DNA of 14,177 nt, from assembly GCA_003695215.1 (NCBI GenBank), contig RFIM01000196.1, positions 1 through 14,177 on the forward strand. The letters run 5' to 3'. A model generated the notes under the pieces. That model made no database searches, was not told the origin of the DNA, and saw only the letters and a program-made list of their open reading frames with translations. The DNA is from Chloroflexota bacterium (GTDB lineage: Bacteria; Chloroflexota; Anaerolineae; Aggregatilineales; UBA2796). The position numbers were made by a program, and so were the translations under genes. Shown in pieces: positions 6,984-13,112 of this stretch. How positions within the stretch are numbered: the stretch's first letter is position 1; each line of letters opens with the position of its first letter.

Positions 6984-7952
6984 GTGAGTAAGCGTATCTT
7001 GATCACAGGTGGCGCCGGCTTCATCGGCAGCCACCTGGCCGATGCTTGCATCGCACGCGGCTATCGCGTGATCGTTTTGGATAATCTCAGTGGTGGCAGG
7101 CGCGACTATGTGAACGCGGCTGCTGAATTCGTACAAGGCGATGTAACCGAGCCTGCCCATCTTGAGCCGATCTTCGCCAACGGCGTCGATGCCGTGCTGC
7201 ACCTGGCCGCACAAGCCTCGATCCGCCTCTCCTTCGCCGATCCCTCGCATGACTTGCGCACTAACACGCTCGGCACCATCAACGTCTTGCAAGCCTGCCT
7301 GGCCTATCGCGTGCCGCGCCTGCTCTTCGCCAGCTCAATGACCATTTATGGCAACAGCAACCCTGTGCCGACCGCCGAAAGCGCCGCGCCTGACCCTGCT
7401 TCCTACTACGCCATCACTAAATATGCGGCTGAGCGCTACGTTCACCTGACGGCCGCGCGCCGCGACCTCGACTTTCAGCTGAACGTGACCTCGTTCCGCA
7501 TGTTCAATGTCTATGGCGAGCGCCAAAGCCTGACCAATGCCTATCAAGGCGTGATGGCGATCTTCATTGGCAACGTGCTGCGCGGCGAACCGATCACCAT
7601 TCACTCAGATGGCGAGCAATCGCGCGATTTCGTGCACATCTCGGATGTAGTGCGCGCCTGGATGGACGCGCTTGAGCAGCCTGCCACTTATGGGCAAGTC
7701 ATCAACCTTGGCACAGGCGTGCCGACAACTGTGAACGCGCTGTGCGATGCCGTCTTGCGCGCCTTTGGCAAGGATCGGAGCAGCTATCCTGTGCATTACG
7801 GGCCTGCGCAGCCAGGCGATATGCGCGCCAGCGCAGCCGATATTCGCCGCGCTCAGGCCTTGCTGAATTGGCAGCCGCGCGTGCCGTTTGCCGAAGGCAT
7901 TCAGCAGACTATCGCTTGGGCGCGCGCGCAACTGAGCGATTCGCGCCGTTGA
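6984..7952 (+). CDS. NAD-dependent epimerase/dehydratase (extended SDR, UDP-glucose 4-epimerase-like)
   Basis: The product has 322 residues from GTG 6984; an in-frame stop at 6975-6977 excludes any earlier start. It has the extended-SDR Rossmann motif GGAGFIG (9-15), D33 for the adenosine ribose, LHLAAQAS (72-79), S118 in ASSMTIYG, the catalytic Y142-xxx-K146 pair in SYYAITKYAAE, and the family-typical FNVYGERQ (174-181) and SRDFVHISDVVRA (213-225). Enzymes of this group interconvert or dehydrate nucleotide sugars with bound NAD+ in the cytosol; epimerisation at C4 of a UDP-sugar is a reasonable guess, not shown. It follows the permeases by only 12 nt, so it is probably co-transcribed with them. 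Its AGAAGG lies just 2 nt from the GTG, suggesting weak initiation or coupling. Confidence 0.9.
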   Translation: MSKRILITGGAGFIGSHLADACIARGYRVIVLDNLSGGRRDYVNAAAEFVQGDVTEPAHLEPIFANGVDAVLHLAAQASIRLSFADPSHDLRTNTLGTINVLQACLAYRVPRLLFASSMTIYGNSNPVPTAESAAPDPASYYAITKYAAERYVHLTAARRDLDFQLNVTSFRMFNVYGERQSLTNAYQGVMAIFIGNVLRGEPITIHSDGEQSRDFVHISDVVRAWMDALEQPATYGQVINLGTGVPTTVNALCDAVLRAFGKDRSSYPVHYGPAQPGDMRASAADIRRAQALLNWQPRVPFAEGIQQTIAWARAQLSDSRR

Positions 7953-7977
7953 CCGATGCGCCACAAGCGGCTATAAT
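7949..7977 (+). promoter_or_regulatory. Promoter of tRNA-Ser(GGA)
   Basis: TTGACC (7949-7954) and TATAAT (7972-7977) are exactly 17 nt apart, an almost perfect sigma-70 promoter. The start is expected near 7984, about 9 nt before the mature tRNA. The -35 hexamer contains the TGA stop codon of the epimerase gene (7950-7952). Confidence 0.8.
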
Positions 7978-7992
7978 GGCGGCACGAGCTAT

Positions 7993-8078
7993 GGAGAGGT
8001 CGCATAGTTGGTCTAGTGCGCTCGCTTGGAAAGCGAGTAGGGCGAAAGCCCTCGTGGGTTCGAATCCCACCCTCTCCG
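7993..8078 (+). tRNA. tRNA-Ser (anticodon GGA)
   Basis: The cloverleaf can be folded by hand. The acceptor GGAGAGG (7993-7999) pairs with CCTCTCC (8071-8077), followed by discriminator G8078. The anticodon stem CTCGC/GCGAG (8021-8025/8033-8037) holds loop TTGGAAA with anticodon GGA at 8028-8030, which reads UCC and UCU. A long class II variable arm has stem GGGC/GCCC (8040-8043/8048-8051), as expected for serine. The T arm is GTGGG-TTCGAAT-CCCAC (8054-8070). The 3' CCA is not encoded. It converges with the protease gene 14 nt downstream, and no intrinsic terminator is visible between them. Confidence 0.97.
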
Positions 8079-8092
8079 CACTGCGGCGCCAC

Positions 8093-9301
8093 TCAGAAGT
8101 GCGCGCGGATGTATTCGAGCGCTGCCTCAAGGATCGGATCGCCTTGTGGGCGGCGGCCATCGCTCGGCAGCTCGACCAGCACATCGGGCTGCAGGCCGCC
8201 CTGCTGATCGCCGCGCCGCTCGATCGGTGTCTCCTTCGGCGTGTACCACGCACCTTGAGTCACGCGCAGCTGCGAGCCATCGCTGAGCGTGAAAAGCCGC
8301 TGCACCGAGCCCTTGCCGAATGTCCGTTGCCCGATCAGCACGGCGCGGCCACGATCGCGCAAGGCGCCGGCCACGATCTCGCTAGCGCTAGCGCTGTTGC
8401 GATTGACCAGGACGACCAGAGGCACTGATTCGGCCAGATCGCCGCTTTTGGAAGTCAAGCGCCTGATCTCGCCACTTGAGGTCTTCTCTGTAGCCACTAG
8501 GCCTGAATCCAGGAAGAAATCCGCGATCTGAATCGCCTCATCCAAGAAACCGCCGCCGTTATCGCGCAGATCGAGGATAAGCGCGCGTGGCTGCTGTGCT
8601 AAGAGCGACTCGAGCTGCGCCTTGATCTCATTTGGCGCTGTGCTAGTGAATTGCGTGAAAGTCAGGTAGGCGATCTGCTCGTCGAGCATTTCGCTGTAGA
8701 CGTTGATCTGTTGGCGCGTCACGCGCAAGGTGATCGGCTCAGGCTCGCCTTCGCGCTGCACTGTTAGCGCTACTTGCGTGCCAAGCGCGCCGCGCACGCG
8801 CTCGATCAGCTGATTGAACGTCCAATCGGCTACGGGCTGGCCATCTACAGCGATGATCTGATCGCCGACGCGGCCGCCTGCGCGCTCATAGGCCCAGCCG
8901 CGCCGCACTTCGATCACCACAAAGCGCTTATCTTCCGTCTGAGTCAGGATGATGCCGACGCCGCCTTGCTGCCCGCTCATCACAGCGCGTTCGCGCTCGG
9001 CACTTGGCGGCGGCAAAAAGAGCGTGTGCGGGTCTTGAAAAGTTGCCAGCAAGCCGCTAATCGCGCCATAGAGCCGATCTTTTTCAGCAGGCTTTTCATA
9101 GTAGAAATAGCGATCGGTCAGCTGCCAGACTTCCTCAGCCAGGCTTAAGTGGCGTTCCGTGCTGCTGAGCGCGACCGCATAGCCTGCCATGAAGGCGCTG
9201 AAAGCGGTCACTAGAAGCGCCGCCAGGACGATCATCATTTGTGTGCCGCGCAACAAGCGCTGCTGGGCTGAACGCTGTTCCTCTAACTCAGACCAAAACA
9301 T
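8093..9301 (-). CDS. S41 family C-terminal processing peptidase with PDZ domain (CtpA/Prc-like)
   Basis: The 402-residue protein has a single N-terminal membrane helix (about 22-44) preceded by a short basic segment, so the catalytic part is outside the membrane. In order come the CtpA N-terminal helical region (53-108), a PDZ domain (about 112-185, with GVGIIL and GDQIIAVDGQPV at 146-157), and the S41 protease core. The core has ALILDLRDNGGGFLDEA (240-256), S305 in NSASASEIVAGAL and K330 in RTFGKGSVQ, spaced 25 residues apart as in the Ser/Lys dyad of Prc. These proteases cut proteins near their C-termini in envelope quality control or maturation. Length is normal for the CtpA group. ATG 9301 has AGGG about 10 nt upstream. 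It is probably monocistronic. Confidence 0.93.
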   Translation of the reverse strand: MFWSELEEQRSAQQRLLRGTQMMIVLAALLVTAFSAFMAGYAVALSSTERHLSLAEEVWQLTDRYFYYEKPAEKDRLYGAISGLLATFQDPHTLFLPPPSAERERAVMSGQQGGVGIILTQTEDKRFVVIEVRRGWAYERAGGRVGDQIIAVDGQPVADWTFNQLIERVRGALGTQVALTVQREGEPEPITLRVTRQQINVYSEMLDEQIAYLTFTQFTSTAPNEIKAQLESLLAQQPRALILDLRDNGGGFLDEAIQIADFFLDSGLVATEKTSSGEIRRLTSKSGDLAESVPLVVLVNRNSASASEIVAGALRDRGRAVLIGQRTFGKGSVQRLFTLSDGSQLRVTQGAWYTPKETPIERRGDQQGGLQPDVLVELPSDGRRPQGDPILEAALEYIRAHF

Positions 9302-9336
9302 GCCGTGAACCCTGTTCTGTGCCTAACAACATGTCA

Positions 9337-9345
9337 ATTATAGCA
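9337..9345 (-). promoter_or_regulatory. Extended -10 promoter of the S41 protease gene
   Basis: On the minus strand TGCTATAAT (9345-9337) is a perfect extended -10 element (TGnTATAAT). No good -35 is present, which extended -10 promoters tolerate. Start expected near 9330, about 28 nt before the ATG. Confidence 0.6.
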
Positions 9346-9393
9346 GTTGCGGCGCTCAGGCTGCCCTGGGCGTGTGCCGCCTTGAGCTGATAT

Positions 9394-9402
9394 TGCTACA
9401 AT
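9394..9402 (+). promoter_or_regulatory. Extended -10 promoter candidate of the GT4 gene
   Basis: TGCTACAAT (9394-9402) matches the extended -10 consensus in all but one base, in the divergent spacer with the S41 gene. The start would be near 9409, leaving a leader of about 90 nt before ATG 9500. No -35 box is evident, and no further element is recognised in the leader. Confidence 0.4.
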
Positions 9403-9499
9403 CTAAGAACACGCCACACTTTTGTCAAAGGTGAGCCTATCGCATGTGGCGGTTTGCCAAAGCGCATGAGGCGCCGCCTTAACTATAGGATGAGTGCAT

Positions 9500-10597
9500 A
9501 TGCGAATCGTCATCATCACGTCGTGGGCGACCGATGTGATCAGCGGCAGTGGAACGGCTGTTTTCTTCAACGCCTTCCTTGCTGGGCTGCGCGAGCGCGG
9601 CTACGCTATCGAAGTGATTGCGCCCAACTTCGATACGTCCGATTACATCGAAACGACCCTGAAACGCTTTCAGTTCAACACTGAGCTGCGCACGGATGCG
9701 CGCTTGCGCGAAGCCGATGTCGTCATCGGCTTTGACTACGACGGCTACGGCTTAGATCCTGCGTCGCGTCCACCTATGATCGCCTCGGCGCACGCTATTT
9801 TCGGCGATCTGTGCCGCTGGGAACGCGAGCCAATCCGCACAATGGTTTACGCGCAGGCCTTTTTCGACCGTCTCAACATGCAGCAAGCCGATCTGGTCAC
9901 AGCGGGCAGCCAGTACGCCAAGGATAAGATCGTCTCGCTGTATGGCGTGCCTGCTGAGAAGGTCATGGTCATACCCCACGGTATGATCACGCCGAGCTGG
10001 CTGCCGCTTGTGGAAGCTGAGCCGCGCCAAGCCAACGATCACCCGATTGTGCTAGCAGTCGGCAAGCTCTATCCGCGTAAGCGCGTGGACGTGCTACTGC
10101 GCGCTATTCCGCTATTGATCGAAGAGTTCCCGAACCTTGAGGTGCGGATCGTCGGCAATGGTTTGGAGTGGGGCGCGCTGCACGCGCTGGCTGATGAGCT
10201 GAAAGTCAATGCCCACGTGACGTGGCTTTCGCATATTGCTGACGATGCCGCTTTTGCGCGTGAGTGGCGGCAGGCCGATGTCTTCTGCCATCCGAGCAGC
10301 CAAGAGAGCTTTGGTTACGTCTACCTTGAAGCGATGACGCTCGGCAAGCCGATTGTGGCGGCGCGCGCTAGTGCTGCGCCTGAAGTGGTCGGCGAGGCAG
10401 GCCTGTTGGTCGAGCCTGAGGATCCTGCCGCCTTTGCTGAAGGCATTCGGCTTCTGCTGCGCGATGAGGCACTGCGCGCCGAATATGGTCAGCGTGGGCG
10501 CGCGCGTGCGCCGCAGTTCACTGTGGCGCGCATGATTGATGGCTATGAGGCAGCCATTCAGCGTGTTCTTTCCGCAACCACTGAGTCTATCCATTGA
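9500..10597 (+). CDS. GT4-family glycosyltransferase (GT-B fold)
   Basis: ATG 9500 is preferred over the in-frame GTG at 9494: AGGA (9487-9490) is 9 nt upstream and MRIVIITSWATD is the usual GT4 opening. The 365-residue protein has an N-terminal Rossmann half with GSGTAVFFNAF (16-26), a linker near 155-185, and a C-terminal GT-B half. The second half contains AVGKLYPRKRVDVLLRA (186-202, with R193/K194 for the diphosphate), VRIVGNG (215-221), and the EX7E motif ESFGYVYLE (E269 and E277), followed by GKPIVA and APEVVGEAGLLVEPED. GT4 enzymes are retaining transferases that use nucleotide sugars to build polysaccharides, glycolipids or small glycosides at the cytosolic face. Acceptor and donor are unknown. 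No signal peptide or membrane helix is seen. A clear terminator follows. Confidence 0.92.
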   Translation: MRIVIITSWATDVISGSGTAVFFNAFLAGLRERGYAIEVIAPNFDTSDYIETTLKRFQFNTELRTDARLREADVVIGFDYDGYGLDPASRPPMIASAHAIFGDLCRWEREPIRTMVYAQAFFDRLNMQQADLVTAGSQYAKDKIVSLYGVPAEKVMVIPHGMITPSWLPLVEAEPRQANDHPIVLAVGKLYPRKRVDVLLRAIPLLIEEFPNLEVRIVGNGLEWGALHALADELKVNAHVTWLSHIADDAAFAREWRQADVFCHPSSQESFGYVYLEAMTLGKPIVAARASAAPEVVGEAGLLVEPEDPAAFAEGIRLLLRDEALRAEYGQRGRARAPQFTVARMIDGYEAAIQRVLSATTESIH

Positions 10598-10608
10598 GAA
10601 GCAGCGCT

Positions 10609-10640
10609 GTGCAGGCGGACTCATCCGCCTGCACGCTTTT
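10609..10640 (+). terminator. Rho-independent terminator after the GT4 gene
   Basis: GTGCAGGCGG (10609-10618) and CCGCCTGCAC (10625-10634) form a perfect 10-bp GC-rich stem with a 6-nt loop, followed by GCTTTT to 10640. It lies 11 nt after the GT4 stop and separates that gene from smpB. Confidence 0.85.
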
Positions 10641-10645
10641 CGGCG

Positions 10646-10674
10646 TTGACTCTAGATTGAAGCGGTGCAAGAAT
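10646..10674 (+). promoter_or_regulatory. Promoter candidate of smpB
   Basis: TTGACT (10646-10651) and AAGAAT (10669-10674) are 17 nt apart; the -35 matches 5 of 6 and the -10 matches 4 of 6. It lies right after the terminator, with a start near 10681, about 17 nt before ATG. Confidence 0.5.
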
Positions 10675-10697
10675 CAACCGCTTGAGGAGCGTGAGCC

Positions 10698-11198
10698 ATG
10701 GCAAAAGCAGCCAAAGCGCCTAAAGCCGCCAAGGAACAGAACGATTTTGTCATCATTGCGACCAATAAGAAAGCTAGCCATAATTACAACCTCATCGAGC
10801 GCTATGAGGCAGGCTTAGTGCTGATCGGCTCTGAGATCAAGTCCATCCGAAAGCGCGAAGTCAACCTGAGCGACGGCTATGTGGAAGAGCGCAGCGGCGA
10901 GCTATGGCTGCTGAACGTCCACATCCCTGAGTACGCGCAGGCGCATCGCTTTGGGCACGAGCCGCGCCGTCCGCGCAAATTGCTGCTGCATCGCAAGGAG
11001 ATCGCCCATCTGATCGGCAAGCTGCGCGAGCGCGGCTATACCATCGTGCCGACTCGGCTGTACTTGAAGCATGGGCGCGCCAAAGTCGAGATCGCTGTGG
11101 CGAAAGGCAAGAAGGAATACGACAAGCGCCACGAGATTGCCAAGCGCGACGCCGATCTGGAGATTCGGCGCCGCTTGAAGGAAGGGCGATTCGACTAG
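10698..11198 (+). CDS. smpB: SsrA-binding protein SmpB
   Basis: SmpB binds tmRNA (SsrA), mimics the codon-anticodon arm and brings it to stalled ribosomes for trans-translation. The 166-residue product covers the whole family. It has ATNKKASHNYNLIERYEAGLVL (21-42), GSEIKSIRKREVNLSDGYV (44-62), LLNVHIPEYAQA (71-82), PRKLLLHRKEI (92-102), and YTIVPTRLYLKHGRAKVEIAVAKGKKEYDKR (114-144). The basic tail to 166 enters the mRNA channel in known structures. The first 14 residues form a Lys/Ala-rich extension beyond the usual start, but GAGGAG (10684-10689) 8 nt before ATG supports this start. The ssrA RNA gene is not in the window. Confidence 0.97.
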   Translation: MAKAAKAPKAAKEQNDFVIIATNKKASHNYNLIERYEAGLVLIGSEIKSIRKREVNLSDGYVEERSGELWLLNVHIPEYAQAHRFGHEPRRPRKLLLHRKEIAHLIGKLRERGYTIVPTRLYLKHGRAKVEIAVAKGKKEYDKRHEIAKRDADLEIRRRLKEGRFD

Positions 11199-11214
11199 CC
11201 AAAGCAGCGCGCTT

Positions 11215-11244
11215 CTGATAGCATTGTAGGCGCATCTTTATCAT
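11215..11244 (+). promoter_or_regulatory. Promoter candidate of the NAD(P)-binding SDR gene
   Basis: CTGATA (11215-11220, 4 of 6) and TATCAT (11239-11244, 5 of 6) are 18 nt apart in the 69-nt gap after smpB. Start expected near 11251. The ribosome binding site is GGTGAGGA just before ATG 11268. Read-through from smpB is also possible, since no terminator is seen in this gap. Confidence 0.4.
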
Positions 11245-11267
11245 ATCTATCAAGGTGAGGACGCTCA

Positions 11268-11948
11268 ATGGCCACTTTTGACGGCAAGGTGCTTGTGCTT
11301 GGCGCCAACGGCGAGACTGGTCGGCGCGTGGTGGCGAATTTGCACCGCAAGGGCATCGCTGTGCGCGCTATGGTGCGCTCTGAGGATCGGATGCGCGGTA
11401 GGCCCGAGCTTTTGCTCAACGGCGTGGAGACCTTGATCGGCTCTGTGCTGAACGCAGAAGATATGCGGCGCGCTGTGCGCGGCGTGCGGGCTGTGATCAG
11501 CGCGCTTGGCGCGCGCATGCACTACAGCGCCGAAGAGATCGAGGCAATTGAAGTCACAGCGTTGATCAACCTAGTTGCGGCTGCACTTGAGCAGCGCGTA
11601 CAACAGATCGTCATCTGTTCTTCGCTTGGCACAGAGACGCCTGAGCAAGTCCCGAATTTGGCGCCTATCCTCAGGCAGAAGCGGCGCGGCGAGCTGGTGG
11701 TGATCCACAGCGGCATTCCGTACACAATTGTGCGTCCAGGCGGCTTGACCAACGCGCCTGCTAGCAATCAGGTGCTGATCGCCGCTAAGCTAGGTTCTTT
11801 CGGTATGATCAGCCGCGAGGATGTGGCCGAGGTGCTTGTTCAGGCACTGCTTCAGCCTGAGGCGCGCGGCAAAGTCGTTGAGATCATCAGCCAGGCAGGC
11901 TTTGGCGCCGCCGACCGCGAAAAGCTCTTCGAACGGGCGGCCAGCTAG
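11268..11948 (+). CDS. NAD(P)-binding atypical SDR (NmrA/SDR_a5-like)
   Basis: This 226-residue Rossmann protein opens VLVLGANGETGRRVV (8-22), with the GANGETG dinucleotide motif. It continues with VRAMVRSEDR (32-41), ISALGAR (76-82), IVICSSLGTE (114-123) and YTIVRPGGLTN (152-162), the pattern of single-domain atypical SDRs related to NmrA-like and flavin-reductase-like proteins. The YxxxK pair of classical SDRs is absent, so it may act as a redox sensor, a binding protein or an oxidoreductase of unknown substrate; I cannot choose. It is cytosolic. Its TAG (11946-11948) interlocks with the stop of the convergent GT2 gene. Confidence 0.87.
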   Translation: MATFDGKVLVLGANGETGRRVVANLHRKGIAVRAMVRSEDRMRGRPELLLNGVETLIGSVLNAEDMRRAVRGVRAVISALGARMHYSAEEIEAIEVTALINLVAAALEQRVQQIVICSSLGTETPEQVPNLAPILRQKRRGELVVIHSGIPYTIVRPGGLTNAPASNQVLIAAKLGSFGMISREDVAEVLVQALLQPEARGKVVEIISQAGFGAADREKLFERAAS

Positions 11949-12829
11949 GCGCGCAATGTCAGCAGCCACGGATGGCGGAGCCACAAGCGCACTTGAGAAA
12001 ACCGCGCCGCACGCAACAGCAGGCGGTATTTCGGATCAGGGATGTATTGGTTGATCCAAGCGCGCTCGGCTTCACAGAAAGTATGCGGATCGAGGTTGCG
12101 CGCCGCAAAGCGATAGCGCGAGCGATGATAACGCCACAGATACTTAGTGGAAGGCGTTCCGCTCAAGCTGTGGCGTTCATAGTGGCGCGCAATGGCTTTC
12201 GGTATATAACACACGCGGTAGCCTGCTGCCCTTGCTTTGGCACAAAGTTCGGTCTCCTCAAAATACATAAAATACTGAGTGTTCAAGTAGCCAAGCCGCT
12301 CAGCCAGGCTGCCGCGCAGGGCCAGCGCTGCGCCCATCACGTAGTCCACGTCAATCACCTGTTCGTGCTGTCCCTCGTCGTTTTCGCCAACGCCTAAGTG
12401 GTAGGTCAGGCCATTTGGGCGGATCATGGCACCGGCATGTTGCAAGACGTTTGTATCGCTGAAGAAAATTTTGCTGCCCGCCACTGCCAACTTCGGATCG
12501 GCTTCGAAGGCTTCCCAGAGCGCAGCCAGCCAGTTGCTATCCAGGCGCACATCGGCATTCACTAGGCCGAAATAATCCGATGGCAAGCGCCGCATGGCCA
12601 GGGTGTTTGCCGCCGCAAAGCCGAGATTCCTTTTGTTGGCAAAAATCAGCACCTCTGGGAAGTGTTGCATAATAATTGAAAGTGTGCTATCCTGAGAATT
12701 GTTATCTACGACGACTATACGCATTGATAGCTGGTCGTTAGGCAGGCGCAAGGATTTTGCTGAACTCAAAGCATCAAAGATCGTTTCACAGCTGTTATAG
12801 GTTACATAGATGAGTGTAAAGGTCTGCAT
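11945..12829 (-). CDS. GT2-family glycosyltransferase (rhamnosyltransferase-like)
   Basis: The start is ATG 12829 (294 residues): MQTFTLIYVTYNS is the standard GT2 opening and an AGGAGGAG tract (12848-12841) lies upstream, with somewhat long spacing (11 nt). A frame-open upstream ATG at 12922 would add 31 unlikely residues. Motifs: VVVDNNSQDST (39-49), the RNLGFAAANTLAM stretch (67-79), NADV (91-94) as the metal/nucleotide DxD equivalent, and FMYFEETELCAKARAAGY (187-204) with the acidic ED/EE catalytic-site motif. Family members are inverting, cytosolic or membrane-associated enzymes that extend cell-surface polysaccharides from NDP-sugars. The distal C-terminus (about 230-294) is basic and may touch the membrane, without a clear helix. 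The 5' part of the gene is noticeably richer in A/T than its neighbours. It probably works in envelope glycan assembly; acceptor unknown. Confidence 0.9.
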   Translation of the reverse strand: MQTFTLIYVTYNSCETIFDALSSAKSLRLPNDQLSMRIVVVDNNSQDSTLSIIMQHFPEVLIFANKRNLGFAAANTLAMRRLPSDYFGLVNADVRLDSNWLAALWEAFEADPKLAVAGSKIFFSDTNVLQHAGAMIRPNGLTYHLGVGENDEGQHEQVIDVDYVMGAALALRGSLAERLGYLNTQYFMYFEETELCAKARAAGYRVCYIPKAIARHYERHSLSGTPSTKYLWRYHRSRYRFAARNLDPHTFCEAERAWINQYIPDPKYRLLLRAARFSQVRLWLRHPWLLTLRA

Positions 12830-12900
12830 AGGCTCAGTTGCTCCTCCTAGAGTTTCATGGTCAGGCGCTAAAGCGGCCTTTGCGCCAAGCTGTGGCAAAT

Positions 12901-12934
12901 ATTCTAAACCGATTTTTAGCAAATGTACATTTGC
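12901..12934 (-). promoter_or_regulatory. Promoter candidate of the GT2 gene with a 16-bp perfect palindrome over its -35
   Basis: On the minus strand TGTACA (12929-12924, 4 of 6) and TAGAAT (12906-12901, 5 of 6) are 17 nt apart. GCAAATGTACATTTGC (12919-12934) is a perfect 16-bp palindrome covering the -35 box, and its half GTACATTTG recurs at 12954-12962, 29 bp away. This looks like an operator with a distal half-site; the regulator is unknown. Confidence 0.4.
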
Positions 12935-12986
12935 CTATAAAAGATTTGGGATAGTACATTTGGCATGTTGAGCAGCAAAGCAAATT

Positions 12987-13001
12987 GCCTTAACCTAAGG
13001 C
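12987..13001. promoter_or_regulatory. 15-bp dyad in the GT2/ARC divergent spacer
   Basis: GCCTTA-ACC-TAAGGC is a perfect 6+3+6 inverted repeat, 112 nt upstream of the ARC-like gene. It may be a protein-binding site for either divergent gene. I found no convincing -35/-10 pair for the ARC-like gene in the remaining 13002-13112. Confidence 0.3.
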
Positions 13002-13112
13002 TAGGGGTGATTTCTCTGAGATTCATGCGCGGCATTGGCACACACTTCAAGCTAGCACGCAATCGCCCGCTTAATTGAGTGCGCTCTGCGCGCTGAATGT
13101 GATGGAATTGAA

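Noticed and set aside
7742..8428. 228-codon plus-strand frame covering the epimerase end, the tRNA and the protease end
   Set aside because: It runs through a perfect tRNA gene and two real genes in other frames, and shows no domain.
11203..11215. AAGC-AGCGC-GCTT as a terminator of smpB
   Set aside because: A 4-bp stem without a T-tract is too weak to support.
12830..12922. N-terminal extension of the GT2 protein from ATG 12922
   Set aside because: The 31 extra residues resemble nothing in the GT2 family, the canonical opening is MQTFTLIYVTYNS at 12829, and an AGGAGGAG tract lies between the two starts.
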